Below, one piece after another: positions 25,130-33,328 of a stretch of 64,000 bases of DNA. The position numbers and the translations under genes are program-made. Origin of the DNA: Chitinophaga oryziterrae (GTDB taxonomy: Bacteria; Bacteroidota; Bacteroidia; Chitinophagales; Chitinophagaceae); NCBI RefSeq assembly GCF_009758125.1, contig NZ_WRXO01000003.1:1-64000 (forward strand), in the 5' to 3' direction. The stretch's first letter is position 1, and every line of letters starts with the position of its first letter. The notes beneath the pieces are model-generated. The model made no database searches, had not been told where the DNA came from, and saw nothing but the letters and a program-made list of their open reading frames with translations.

Positions 25130-26524
25130 CTAAAATTCATTGATGAATAGTGAAAAGTTCCCACTGGCGGCAGCCTTCAGTAATAAAGCCTGCCACACAT
25201 TTGTATAAGCAATATCGCGGTCTGTTTCAGCGCGGTTAAGCGTATAGGAAACCTGTGTTACATCTACAATATTCGTGAGCCCGTTCTTATATAATACAGT
25301 GCGTTGCAGGTATGCATCAGACGCAGAGTTCACCTGGATGGGCGCTTCCCTGTAATTATCCAGTGCATTTTGGATGCGTGTACCAGCCAGCGACATCTGT
25401 GCGTTCAGTTGCTGTTGTACCAGATCGTATTCATCCTTTAATCCCTGAGAAACATACTTTTGAGCTTTTACCTGGTGACTGACCCTCAGCGGAGTCGTAA
25501 TATTCCAGGTAACGCCTATACCTATCAGGTAGTTACTGCGACCTGGTTTTACACCTTCCCAGTAATCCTTCGTATAGGCTGTCTGGTCAGTAGCATAAGA
25601 TGAACTGAATCCGGAACCTCTTGTCTGCGCCACACCAAACAGGGAGAAAGCAGGGAAGTTCAGTGTATGATAATAGCTGGCCTGTGCATCACTTAACCTG
25701 ATACGGTTTTCGTAATACTTCAGTAATGGATGATTCTGTAAGCTGTCATGTAGAGGATCTAATAATGAAGAAGGGATCTTTGTAATGAACACGGTGTCCA
25801 GTACAAAATCCTTAGGTGGTACACCCATCAGCACAGCCAGTTGATTGGCTTGTGTCTGTTCGAAATCTTTTGCTTTTGTATAAGCAATCTTTGCGCTGGA
25901 TACTTCTGCGTTGGCAAGAGAAGAATCCACACCTGGAATCAGTCCGTTCAACACCCTGGTGACTACTACAAAACGGAAAGTATCCGCTCTTGCCAGGTTC
26001 TTCTGCCAGGAAGTTGTTAAGCGTTGTGCTGCCAGCAGATTCAGATAGGCCGCAGCCACTCTTACTTCCTGCTGGAATTGTTCCTGTTGCAGATCAGATT
26101 CATCTCTGGTTACCACCGCCTGTGCTGTTTTGATCTTTTCTTTGGAACGTCCGAAGGCAAAGAAATCCCAGTTGATATTGGCCAGATATAAACCTCCGAA
26201 AGCAGCGTTTGAATTCTGAGAAGAGAGTGTGGGTCCTGAAGAAGCTACCCCTAATCCGTTTAAACCATACGAAGGACCAAATTGCCCGTTAACGGTACCA
26301 TAATCCTGTTGTGCTGAAACATTTAAGTTGGGCAGATAATCTCGTTTTGCCTGTGTAGCTGATTCTTTTGAAGCGTTTATATAATTCGCCCTTGACTTAA
26401 TGGACCCGTAATTAGTAAATGCGGTCTGCACAGCCTCTTTTAAAGTGAGTACCTGCGCATGCACCTTCGTACTTCCATAGAGCACCAGGAGAAAAAATAA
26501 ACAGACGGTTCTTTTTCTTTGCAT
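25130..26524 (-). CDS. TolC-family outer-membrane efflux channel
   Basis: This protein is about 464 aa from the ATG at 26524; a start ten codons upstream at 26554 is possible. The chosen start gives a clean signal peptide (MQRKRTVCLFFLLVLYGSTK... cut near VHAQ). The body has the two repeated alpha-helical OEP halves (LTLKEAVQTAFTNYGSIKSR, AYLNLLAAQRLTTSWQ, LSDAQASYYHTLNFPAFSLF, LYKNGLTNIVDVTQVSYTLN). It forms the trimeric exit duct for the RND pump and adaptor encoded directly downstream, with a three-base gap. As first gene of the operon, its 5' region (26525-26700) should hold the promoter. Confidence 0.9.
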   Translation of the reverse strand: MQRKRTVCLFFLLVLYGSTKVHAQVLTLKEAVQTAFTNYGSIKSRANYINASKESATQAKRDYLPNLNVSAQQDYGTVNGQFGPSYGLNGLGVASSGPTLSSQNSNAAFGGLYLANINWDFFAFGRSKEKIKTAQAVVTRDESDLQQEQFQQEVRVAAAYLNLLAAQRLTTSWQKNLARADTFRFVVVTRVLNGLIPGVDSSLANAEVSSAKIAYTKAKDFEQTQANQLAVLMGVPPKDFVLDTVFITKIPSSLLDPLHDSLQNHPLLKYYENRIRLSDAQASYYHTLNFPAFSLFGVAQTRGSGFSSSYATDQTAYTKDYWEGVKPGRSNYLIGIGVTWNITTPLRVSHQVKAQKYVSQGLKDEYDLVQQQLNAQMSLAGTRIQNALDNYREAPIQVNSASDAYLQRTVLYKNGLTNIVDVTQVSYTLNRAETDRDIAYTNVWQALLLKAAASGNFSLFINEF

Positions 26525-26705
26525 GATTTTATGAACATTAATCGATAGACGCAAGAGCTATAATTCCGGATGTAAAGAGAATACCTCAAATCCAATGTCA
26601 TTTAGTTAAGCATTGTGTTTGGTAGTAAAACATTCTTACAACACTTTACTTTCATACTGTGGCATAGTTCGTTTTTACATTTGAAGCAATCCGGAAGTCT
26701 TACTA
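26525..26705. other. Upstream region of the efflux operon
   Basis: This non-coding stretch lies between the first gene of the efflux operon and the hairpin at 26706-26750. It should hold the operon promoter. I see no convincing -33/-7 pair or regulator palindrome, and no TetR-like gene sits next to it. Confidence 0.35.
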
Positions 26706-26750
26706 AAAAGCAAAAAGAACCAGCGATTAAACGTGGTTCTTTTTGCTTTT
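26706..26750 (-). terminator. Strong bidirectional terminator hairpin
   Basis: aaaagcaaaaagaacca (26706-26722) pairs perfectly over 17 bases with 26734-26750 around an 11-base loop and has T runs on both sides. It lies about 118 bases after the stop codon of the minus-strand alcohol dehydrogenase gene and shields the efflux operon from read-through. Confidence 0.7.
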
Positions 26751-26867
26751 ATCCGTAGTACCTTTCTTATGAATCCTTCAATCGATGTGCAAAGATTGCA
26801 CTTATATTTTTCGTTTGTATTGTTTGATTCAAACAAATAATTGTATAAATCAAAGAATCATAAAAAA

Positions 26868-27911
26868 TCACAATGTGGCCATGTCGATAACGAAGCGATA
26901 GCGAACATCTGCTTTCAGCATGCGCTCATACGCTTTCTGGATGTAATTCATATCAATCAGTTCAATATCAGACACGATATTGTGTTCCGCGCAATAGTCC
27001 AGCATTTCCTGTGTTTCCTCGATACCACCGATCATAGAACCAGCCAGGGTTTTCCTGCCCAGGATCAGGCTGAAGGAAGAGATCACGGAAGGTGTTGGAG
27101 GCGCACCCACGCAAATCATGGCACCATTGGTCTTTAAAAGCGCCAGGTACTGATTATAATCGTGTTCGGCAGATACCGTATCAATAATAAAATCGAAGGA
27201 AGCTGCAGCGGCCTTCAGGTTATCAGGGTTTGTAGTCAGCAGGAACTTATGGGCTCCCAGTTTCTCAGCATCTGTCTGTTTGGAGGGTGAAGTACTCAGC
27301 ATAGTGACTTCTGCGCCAAAAGAAACGGCGAATTTCACTGCCATATGGCCCAGGCCGCCTAGTCCTAATATAGCCACCTTATGGCCTTTACCTACTTTCC
27401 AGTGGCGTAAAGGGGAATAAGTAGTGATACCCGCACACAGGAGGGGAGCTACCGCTGCCAGGTCCAGTTTATCGGATATTTTCAGCGTATACGCCTCATC
27501 TACCACCATCAGGTTGGAGTAACCGCCATAGGTAGGGGTTTTCTTATCCTGTTCGTAGCCATTGTAAGTACCGGACATACCATTCAGACAATATTGTTCC
27601 AGTCCTTCAGCACAGTTCTCACATTTACGGCAGGAATCTACCATACAACCTACACCGGCCAGGTCTCCTACCTTGAATTTTGTTACATGGCTACCCACTT
27701 TGGTGACCCTGCCAACGATTTCATGGCCTGGTACCATCGGGAATATCCCATGTCCCCATTCGTCTCCTACCTGGTGAAGGTCTGAGTGACAAACCCCGCA
27801 ATATAAAATGTCGAACTGTACGTCGTGTGGTCCTGGCTCCCTGCGCTCAAAATTAAAAGGAGCAAGCGGAGTTTTAGCAGCAGGGGCTGCGTATCCTTTA
27901 GTAGCGATCAT
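26868..27911 (-). CDS. Zinc-dependent alcohol/aldehyde reductase (YahK/cinnamyl-alcohol-dehydrogenase type)
   Basis: This medium-chain dehydrogenase is about 347 aa from M at 27911; a start three codons earlier is possible. Catalytic zinc ligands are in YCGVCHSDLH and GHEIVG. The structural zinc is bound by four cysteines in SCRKCENCAEGLEQYC. The Rossmann motif is GLGGLGHMAVKFA. The spacing and the DxWG after CHSDLHQ match the YahK/CAD branch, which usually uses NADPH to reduce aldehydes. It is a single gene with its own terminator; the substrate is not predictable. Confidence 0.9.
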   Translation of the reverse strand: MIATKGYAAPAAKTPLAPFNFERREPGPHDVQFDILYCGVCHSDLHQVGDEWGHGIFPMVPGHEIVGRVTKVGSHVTKFKVGDLAGVGCMVDSCRKCENCAEGLEQYCLNGMSGTYNGYEQDKKTPTYGGYSNLMVVDEAYTLKISDKLDLAAVAPLLCAGITTYSPLRHWKVGKGHKVAILGLGGLGHMAVKFAVSFGAEVTMLSTSPSKQTDAEKLGAHKFLLTTNPDNLKAAAASFDFIIDTVSAEHDYNQYLALLKTNGAMICVGAPPTPSVISSFSLILGRKTLAGSMIGGIEETQEMLDYCAEHNIVSDIELIDMNYIQKAYERMLKADVRYRFVIDMATL

Positions 27912-28004
27912 AAAAAGCAATTAATATTAAGTGATGGTATTAGTCAGCTCTCGAATTATAACGCAAAGTAAGTGCAGATGGTTGTATTTCAAATTCCGGC
28001 AGCG

Positions 28005-28048
28005 CTATTTAAAAAGATAGAGGGCGGGCCTTTGCAGGCCAGCCCTCA
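28005..28048 (-). terminator. Terminator of the gliding-domain gene pair
   Basis: gagggc/gccctc (28020-28025 with 28042-28047) and, inside it, ggcct/aggcc (28027-28031 with 28036-28040) form a two-part stem. On the minus strand it is followed by tatcttttt. Confidence 0.6.
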
Positions 28049-28151
28049 GAAATACAAGAGATAAATGTTGTTAATGAGATCACCTATCTCAATTGTTCAC
28101 AATAATAACGTGGAATTTAACATCAGCATATTTGTCAGACTTTTTTTATCA

Positions 28152-30077
28152 CTATCTTAACAAATTCACGGACCCTTTTTTTATCACTTCCGTGCCATTC
28201 GTCATAATAATTTTCATCGCATATATATAAACGCCCATGGGTTGGGCCTTCCCTCCACTGGTCCCATTCCATCCGCTACCTGTTGCGATCAGTTCGCCCC
28301 ACTGGTTAAAGATTTTCATATCAATTGCTTTGATATTTCCTTCAGGTTTGAAGATATCATTCTTCCCGTCTCCGTTTGGCGTGAACGCATTAGGGATAAA
28401 TATCTCTCCCGGCTTCAGTTTGGCAGTGGCCTGGCCGGGTAAGCTTGTCTGGCAGCTTAGGGTACCCAGAGAGATGACCCGTAAACTCACCGTTTCCTGC
28501 TGCAGTCCGGTAACGTTGTAAAAAGTGTCTGTTACGGTGATATACGCTCCGCCATCTATAGAGATGAGGTAACCGGTGGCGCCGGGAATACTTTTCCAGG
28601 AGAAGGAGGCGCTATTGGCAGTCACTGCTGTATTGACAACAATGGGCGTTATTGGTCTGTCATATGGAGTGACAGTCACCGGTACACGGTCGCTGCTGCA
28701 AGGACCGGTAACGGCTTCTACATACCAGGTGGTGGTTTCACCTACCGGTGGTGTTACAAAGATATCTCCTGTGCCCAGGACATCTCCGCCGGAAGGGTAA
28801 GGATACCAGTTATAGCCTAACAAAGGATCAGGAGTCAGCACAGATAAAGTAGCCAGGCTATCCGGGCATATAGATACCGGAGAAGCCACCGGAGCTGCTG
28901 GTCGTGGTATAACAGATACTGTAATGGTATCTGTCGCCAGGCATCCAAAGAAATCTTTCCCTGTCACCACATAAGTGGTGGTATCAGTGGGAGAGATGCT
29001 GGTAGTGGAATCTGTGATATTACTTGGCTGCCAGGTATAACTTGTAATAATACCGCCGGAAGGGATGGCAGACAGGGTGGTAGCGCTACCGGAACAGATA
29101 GTGCCCGGTCTGGCGGTTGCTTTCATCTTCACTACAGACTTCTCTGTTACTGTCATTGGTACCTGGGTGACACACAGGTTACCATCCGTAATGGTACAGG
29201 TGTAAGTCCCGGCAGGAAGGTCTGTAGCGGTTTTCGTTAACTGTACGGGTATGGTATTCCATTCATAGGTAATAAGAGGGCTTCCGCCTTCTGCACTCAC
29301 CGTAGCGCTGCCATTCGATTTGCCACAGTCTGCCACTACAAGAGAGGAGGTGAGTGTCATCGGGGTATAGCTCACCGCAGAAAGGGCCAGAATAACTGCC
29401 CTGGAATCAGGGCTGCCACCTGAAACATAATTAAAGAAGATGGAATCCAGCATCTTCGATTGAACTGCGCAGGGAATATCGATATCAATCGGGTAAAACC
29501 GGGGATTATTAGCCGCCAGGTCTTCTACAACATAAGGTGGAGAAGGGATACGCTGTATACGGCCTACTGCTGAAATGATAGAACCCGGCCCATTAAACCA
29601 GTCGGCAACACTCACTGTTCCTCCGGAAATAACAGTACCATCTGTAAATTTCAGGCTGATATCCAGTATACTGTTTTGCTCAGTGGAAAATGCCAGTACA
29701 CTTATTTTTGTAAAGGTGGCCGGTGTTACTAATGCAATACTTCCGGATGCAAGCGTATTGGCTGCAAATGCATTGGCCGAAAGATATAAGGCATTGTTGA
29801 GGGAGTAGTCACCCAACTGGTAGGTGCGCTGGCCATTTACAATAGTACCGTTATCCGCTAAACCTCCTGCTAAAGCATTGGTAGCAGCAAAGCCCAGCGA
29901 ATAAAGGATCTTCTGCTGAAGGTCCACTCCCGTAGAAGTAACGGCTGTAGCATCAGTTCCTGTATCGGCAACTATGTCATTGTTGTACCCGGTTATGACA
30001 ACAGGAGAATAGGTTTGTGCTTTTAATTTGCAGGTACATATTATCAGCATAAGGGTAACAATAAAAATACTTTTCAT
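28152..30077 (-). CDS. Surface protein with gliding-motility-type T9SS C-terminal domain
   Basis: This 641-aa secreted protein has a signal peptide ending KLKAQ. Residues about 20-235 form an uncharacterised domain (TGYNNDIVADTG, LSLKFTDGT-like, a CAVQSK segment, NYVSGGSPDSRAV) shared with the next gene upstream. The middle has SprB-like and Ig-like repeats (CGKSNGSATVSAEGGSPLITYEW, CSGSATTLSAIPSGG, CPDSLATLSV) and a fibronectin-III-like segment. The C-terminus (about 555-641; IPNAFTPNGDGKNDIFKPEG, FNQWGELI, GVYIYAMKI) is the gliding-motility-associated (type B) sorting domain. It is exported by T9SS and probably acts as an adhesin; no enzymatic site was seen. Confidence 0.85.
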   Translation of the reverse strand: MKSIFIVTLMLIICTCKLKAQTYSPVVITGYNNDIVADTGTDATAVTSTGVDLQQKILYSLGFAATNALAGGLADNGTIVNGQRTYQLGDYSLNNALYLSANAFAANTLASGSIALVTPATFTKISVLAFSTEQNSILDISLKFTDGTVISGGTVSVADWFNGPGSIISAVGRIQRIPSPPYVVEDLAANNPRFYPIDIDIPCAVQSKMLDSIFFNYVSGGSPDSRAVILALSAVSYTPMTLTSSLVVADCGKSNGSATVSAEGGSPLITYEWNTIPVQLTKTATDLPAGTYTCTITDGNLCVTQVPMTVTEKSVVKMKATARPGTICSGSATTLSAIPSGGIITSYTWQPSNITDSTTSISPTDTTTYVVTGKDFFGCLATDTITVSVIPRPAAPVASPVSICPDSLATLSVLTPDPLLGYNWYPYPSGGDVLGTGDIFVTPPVGETTTWYVEAVTGPCSSDRVPVTVTPYDRPITPIVVNTAVTANSASFSWKSIPGATGYLISIDGGAYITVTDTFYNVTGLQQETVSLRVISLGTLSCQTSLPGQATAKLKPGEIFIPNAFTPNGDGKNDIFKPEGNIKAIDMKIFNQWGELIATGSGWNGTSGGKAQPMGVYIYAMKIIMTNGTEVIKKGSVNLLR

Positions 30078-30112
30078 TCACTTGTATTTTTTGGTTGATG
30101 TTAAAGAGTTTA

Positions 30113-32572
30113 TCAGCGTAACAGGACTACCCATCCGGTGTAAGGTTTCTCTCCGGGAGCTGTTTTGATTACATAATAATAAGTGCCTTCACTCACTGGT
30201 TTTCCCTGCCGCAGACCATCCCATCCGATGGTGTATCCATTGCTCTTGTAGACTGTTTGTCCCCAGCGGTTGAACACTTCTACCTGGCATGCAGGGCGTG
30301 CTTTTAATCCATCCAGGTTCCAGCGGTCGTTGATCCCGTCTCCATTCGGACTGAATGCATTGGGGATGTTCAGTACCAGATCAGGGATTATTTTATACCA
30401 TGCGCGACTGGTGCTATCCATACATCCGATATCATTTCTGGCGTATAGGGTTACCCGGTAATTACCCGGTAATTCCCATTTATAAACGGGATTAATTTCT
30501 GATGAGGTAATGCCATCCCCAAACTCCCATTCATAGGTGGTAGCATGCTGTGAGGTATTGGTAAAATTGAACGTCGCATTTTTATATTCAACAGGTATGT
30601 TCTCTCCGGGTTGTGCGGTGAAACTGGCAACAGGCGGAGGGAGCACATTGATCAGCGCTGTTTTTATCAGTGTATCAAAACATAATTGTTGTGAGCCCGC
30701 TATCAGTGTAAGAGTATATACTCCGTCATTGCTGTAGGTATGAGAAGCGTTTTTACTGGTAGCAGTACCACCATCTCCCAAAAACCATTTATATGAATCT
30801 GCAAAAGTAGATTGGTTGGTAAAGTTTACCGTAACAGGTGTACAGCCTGTGATGATATCCGGAGTGAATTTTGCAACTGGTTTTGTGATAACATCGATTG
30901 CCACCGGAGTAGCAGTTCTTATGCAGACACCATCGGTAACAGTCAGTGAAATAGTGCCGCTGTTCAGGTATTTTACCAGTTGTGGATTAAGGCCGGTACC
31001 GCTTTGCTGACTACCGCCTCCCCAGTTCCATTGTGCAACTGCTGCATTGCTGGCCGTACCGGTAAACGTAACCGTCACCATTTCTCCTGTACAGATCGGA
31101 TTCTTACTCACATTAAAACCAGCAACAGGTGGGGTCTGTATTGTAACCGGGTGTGTTACCAAAGGAGAAACACAACCATTTTCAGTTAGCTGCAACGATA
31201 CTGTATAAGTACCTGCTGCAGTATAATTCAGCGAGTACCAGTCGGGATTACCACCAACACCGCCACCCTGTACAGGTGCCCCGCCACCGTCCCAGGTATA
31301 AGTCGCGGTGGGGCCGGCTCCTCCCGTGTACATCAGTGTATCCGGTAAACCGAGACAAACAGCCGGCTGGCGTACATCAAATGCAGCGCTGGGTGTAGGT
31401 TTTACTGTTACATCCACAGTATCTGCGATCACACATCCGAATGCGTCTTTTGCAGTAACAATATATTGGGTATTAGCCGTAGGGGTAACGGAAGTATTAT
31501 CTCCGCTGATATTGCCCGGGTTCCATGTATACCCGCTTACGGTACCGCCTGTAGCTGTTGTGGACAGGGCAGAAGCAGCCCCGCTGCATATCTCCGCAGG
31601 ATTGGCCACTGCTGTAATGCTGGCCAGGGATTTCAGTACAAGGGTATCAAATACGGTCGTAATACAGTTGTTGCCATCTCTGATAGCACAGGCATAAAAG
31701 CCTGCTACCAGATTGGTAGCAGTGGCATTTGTTTGGGTTGGGTTAGTATTCCAGCTATAGGTTAAAGGAGAAGTACCACCGGTGGCTGTGAGTGCGATAC
31801 TGCCATTGGCGCCACCGCAAATAGGATTGGTCACCACCTGCGAATAGGTAATGGGTGTATACCCCACTCCGGAAACCGCCATGATCAGCGCTCTGGAGCT
31901 GGGGTTGCTGCCTGGAATATAATTGAAGGTAACAGATTGTACCAGTTTGGATTGGGAGGCACAGGGCACTAAAAAATCAAAGGCATACATACGTGGATTG
32001 GTCGTTAATCCATCCACGGTATAAGGAGCTGCGGTTAACCGGGTAAGGCGACCAAAACCACTGATTAAAAAAGGGGTACCACCAAACCAGTCTTTAATAG
32101 TGATGTTACCGGCATTCACAGTAGTACCATCTGTGAAATTGAGGACCACTGTCACAACGCTGTTGTTTTCTGTACCAAATGCCAGCAGGCTTAAATTACT
32201 ATATGCTTTAGGAGTAGCAAAGGTGAGTGTGCCGGTGCCTACCGTATTGGCAACATTACCGGCAGAAGACATATACAGCGCGTTGTTACCTGTATAGGGC
32301 GCCATCTGGTAAGTACGGGTACCGCTGACAATAGCGCCGGTATTGATAATACCGCCGGTTATTCCGTTCAGTGCGGCGAAGCCGGTAGTATGAATGACGT
32401 GATTACTTCCGTCTATTACGGTAGAGGTAACAGCAACTGCATTATTCCCTGCTTCCGCTATAATATCACTATTGAACCCTGTAACGGCAATGGGCGTAAA
32501 GGTTTGGGCTAATAAGACATTGGTGCCGGTCAGTAATACTGCCAGCAGAATAATGGTAAAGGTACGCTTCAT
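30113..32572 (-). CDS. PKD-repeat surface protein with gliding-motility-type T9SS C-terminal domain
   Basis: This 819-aa secreted protein has a signal peptide ending LLAQ. The first about 240 residues repeat the domain of the downstream neighbour (TGFNSDIIAEAGNNAVAVTS, CASQSKLVQSV, NYIPGSNPSSRAL). Then come an SprB-like repeat (CGGANGSIALTATGG), Ig-like segments, several PKD-like domains (YKWFLGDGGTATSKNASHTY, YEWEFGDGITSSE) and a type B sorting domain (NIPNAFSPNGDGINDRWNL, FNRWGQTVYKSNG). PKD and SprB-like repeats are usual in gliding adhesins. It lies 35 bases upstream of its neighbour, so co-transcription is likely. The ligand is unknown. Confidence 0.87.
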   Translation of the reverse strand: MKRTFTIILLAVLLTGTNVLLAQTFTPIAVTGFNSDIIAEAGNNAVAVTSTVIDGSNHVIHTTGFAALNGITGGIINTGAIVSGTRTYQMAPYTGNNALYMSSAGNVANTVGTGTLTFATPKAYSNLSLLAFGTENNSVVTVVLNFTDGTTVNAGNITIKDWFGGTPFLISGFGRLTRLTAAPYTVDGLTTNPRMYAFDFLVPCASQSKLVQSVTFNYIPGSNPSSRALIMAVSGVGYTPITYSQVVTNPICGGANGSIALTATGGTSPLTYSWNTNPTQTNATATNLVAGFYACAIRDGNNCITTVFDTLVLKSLASITAVANPAEICSGAASALSTTATGGTVSGYTWNPGNISGDNTSVTPTANTQYIVTAKDAFGCVIADTVDVTVKPTPSAAFDVRQPAVCLGLPDTLMYTGGAGPTATYTWDGGGAPVQGGGVGGNPDWYSLNYTAAGTYTVSLQLTENGCVSPLVTHPVTIQTPPVAGFNVSKNPICTGEMVTVTFTGTASNAAVAQWNWGGGSQQSGTGLNPQLVKYLNSGTISLTVTDGVCIRTATPVAIDVITKPVAKFTPDIITGCTPVTVNFTNQSTFADSYKWFLGDGGTATSKNASHTYSNDGVYTLTLIAGSQQLCFDTLIKTALINVLPPPVASFTAQPGENIPVEYKNATFNFTNTSQHATTYEWEFGDGITSSEINPVYKWELPGNYRVTLYARNDIGCMDSTSRAWYKIIPDLVLNIPNAFSPNGDGINDRWNLDGLKARPACQVEVFNRWGQTVYKSNGYTIGWDGLRQGKPVSEGTYYYVIKTAPGEKPYTGWVVLLR

Positions 32573-32814
32573 GAATGGTCATTATAGGTTAGCATTAAAC
32601 AAAAAGACCAACGGTACAGGCATAGGCATACCGTGGCCGCAAATGGGTATGATCAGGGCATAGCCGCACACAAGGCATGGAACACCGGAAAGCGATGCTC
32701 CTGCCAACACTTTTTAAACCTTCTCATCTAAATACTGTAGGAAAGAAAAAATGGGGGGGTAGGAAATATATATTTATAATTTCAATAACTAAATTGGGTG
32801 TAACATAACTGCTT

Positions 32815-33114
32815 TTATACAACTGTGATGGCCAGATTTTTGGTATTAATGGCCACACCGTCTTTCTCCCAGACCCTTCTTTGTTCAAAAGTTACGTTTG
32901 TAAGGCCGGGAGCTTTACCTGTTATGAGAAAAACATCATCATTGCTGTTGCCTGCCTGTTGCAACATGGAGTCAACTGTATAATGATAGGGTTTTATGTC
33001 GATAAAGTCTTCCGTATCTGCCTTAAAGAACCATTGAAAACCGGCAGTACCCAGTCCGGGAAGTATAATAGGTAAGGATGTACCTACCTTGATTTCTTTT
33101 ACCTCAACTTCCAT
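32815..33114 (-). CDS. Chagasin-family (I42) cysteine-protease inhibitor-like protein
   Basis: This 99-aa protein has no signal peptide. The order of blocks fits chagasin/I42 inhibitors: an early beta strand with VGTSLPIILPG, loop one GLGTAGFQW in place of NPTTGYxW, loop two around TGKAPGLTNVTFEQ in place of GxGGxxxxxF, and RRVWE in place of RPWE. The loops are degenerate but the framework is recognisable. Established family members block papain-like C1 proteases. The neighbour at 33329, transcribed in the same direction just upstream, is such a protease, so this is most likely its cognate inhibitor that protects the producing cell. Confidence 0.7.
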   Translation of the reverse strand: MEVEVKEIKVGTSLPIILPGLGTAGFQWFFKADTEDFIDIKPYHYTVDSMLQQAGNSNDDVFLITGKAPGLTNVTFEQRRVWEKDGVAINTKNLAITVV

Positions 33115-33139
33115 ATGATACCTGTTTTATAAAGGGCAT

Positions 33140-33312
33140 GACTAAAAGCTCCGTCAGGTGCTCCGTGTGTGTAGCAAATATTTATATCTTTTTTAATTGA
33201 CTCCGCAGGAGTCCCCTAAATTTACTAATAACAGGGGACTCCTACGGAGTCTGTGTTCGTTGTTTAATTTATTTTCTATAAACACGGAGCTCCTGACGGA
33301 GCTTTTTAGTCA
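33140..33312. repeat. Nested inverted-repeat element (MITE/REP-like)
   Basis: Outer arms at 33140-33168 and 33283-33312 match as inverted repeats over 29-30 bases with one indel and one mismatch. Inside, 33199-33217 and 33233-33251 form a second 19-bp inverted repeat with one mismatch. Both hairpins share a ctccg-n-caggag core. Two related hairpins in about 170 bases, between a protease gene and its inhibitor, look like a small non-autonomous mobile or REP-type element. Either hairpin may also end or attenuate the protease-inhibitor transcript. Confidence 0.6.
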
Positions 33313-33328
33313 CTACTCCTATAATGTA

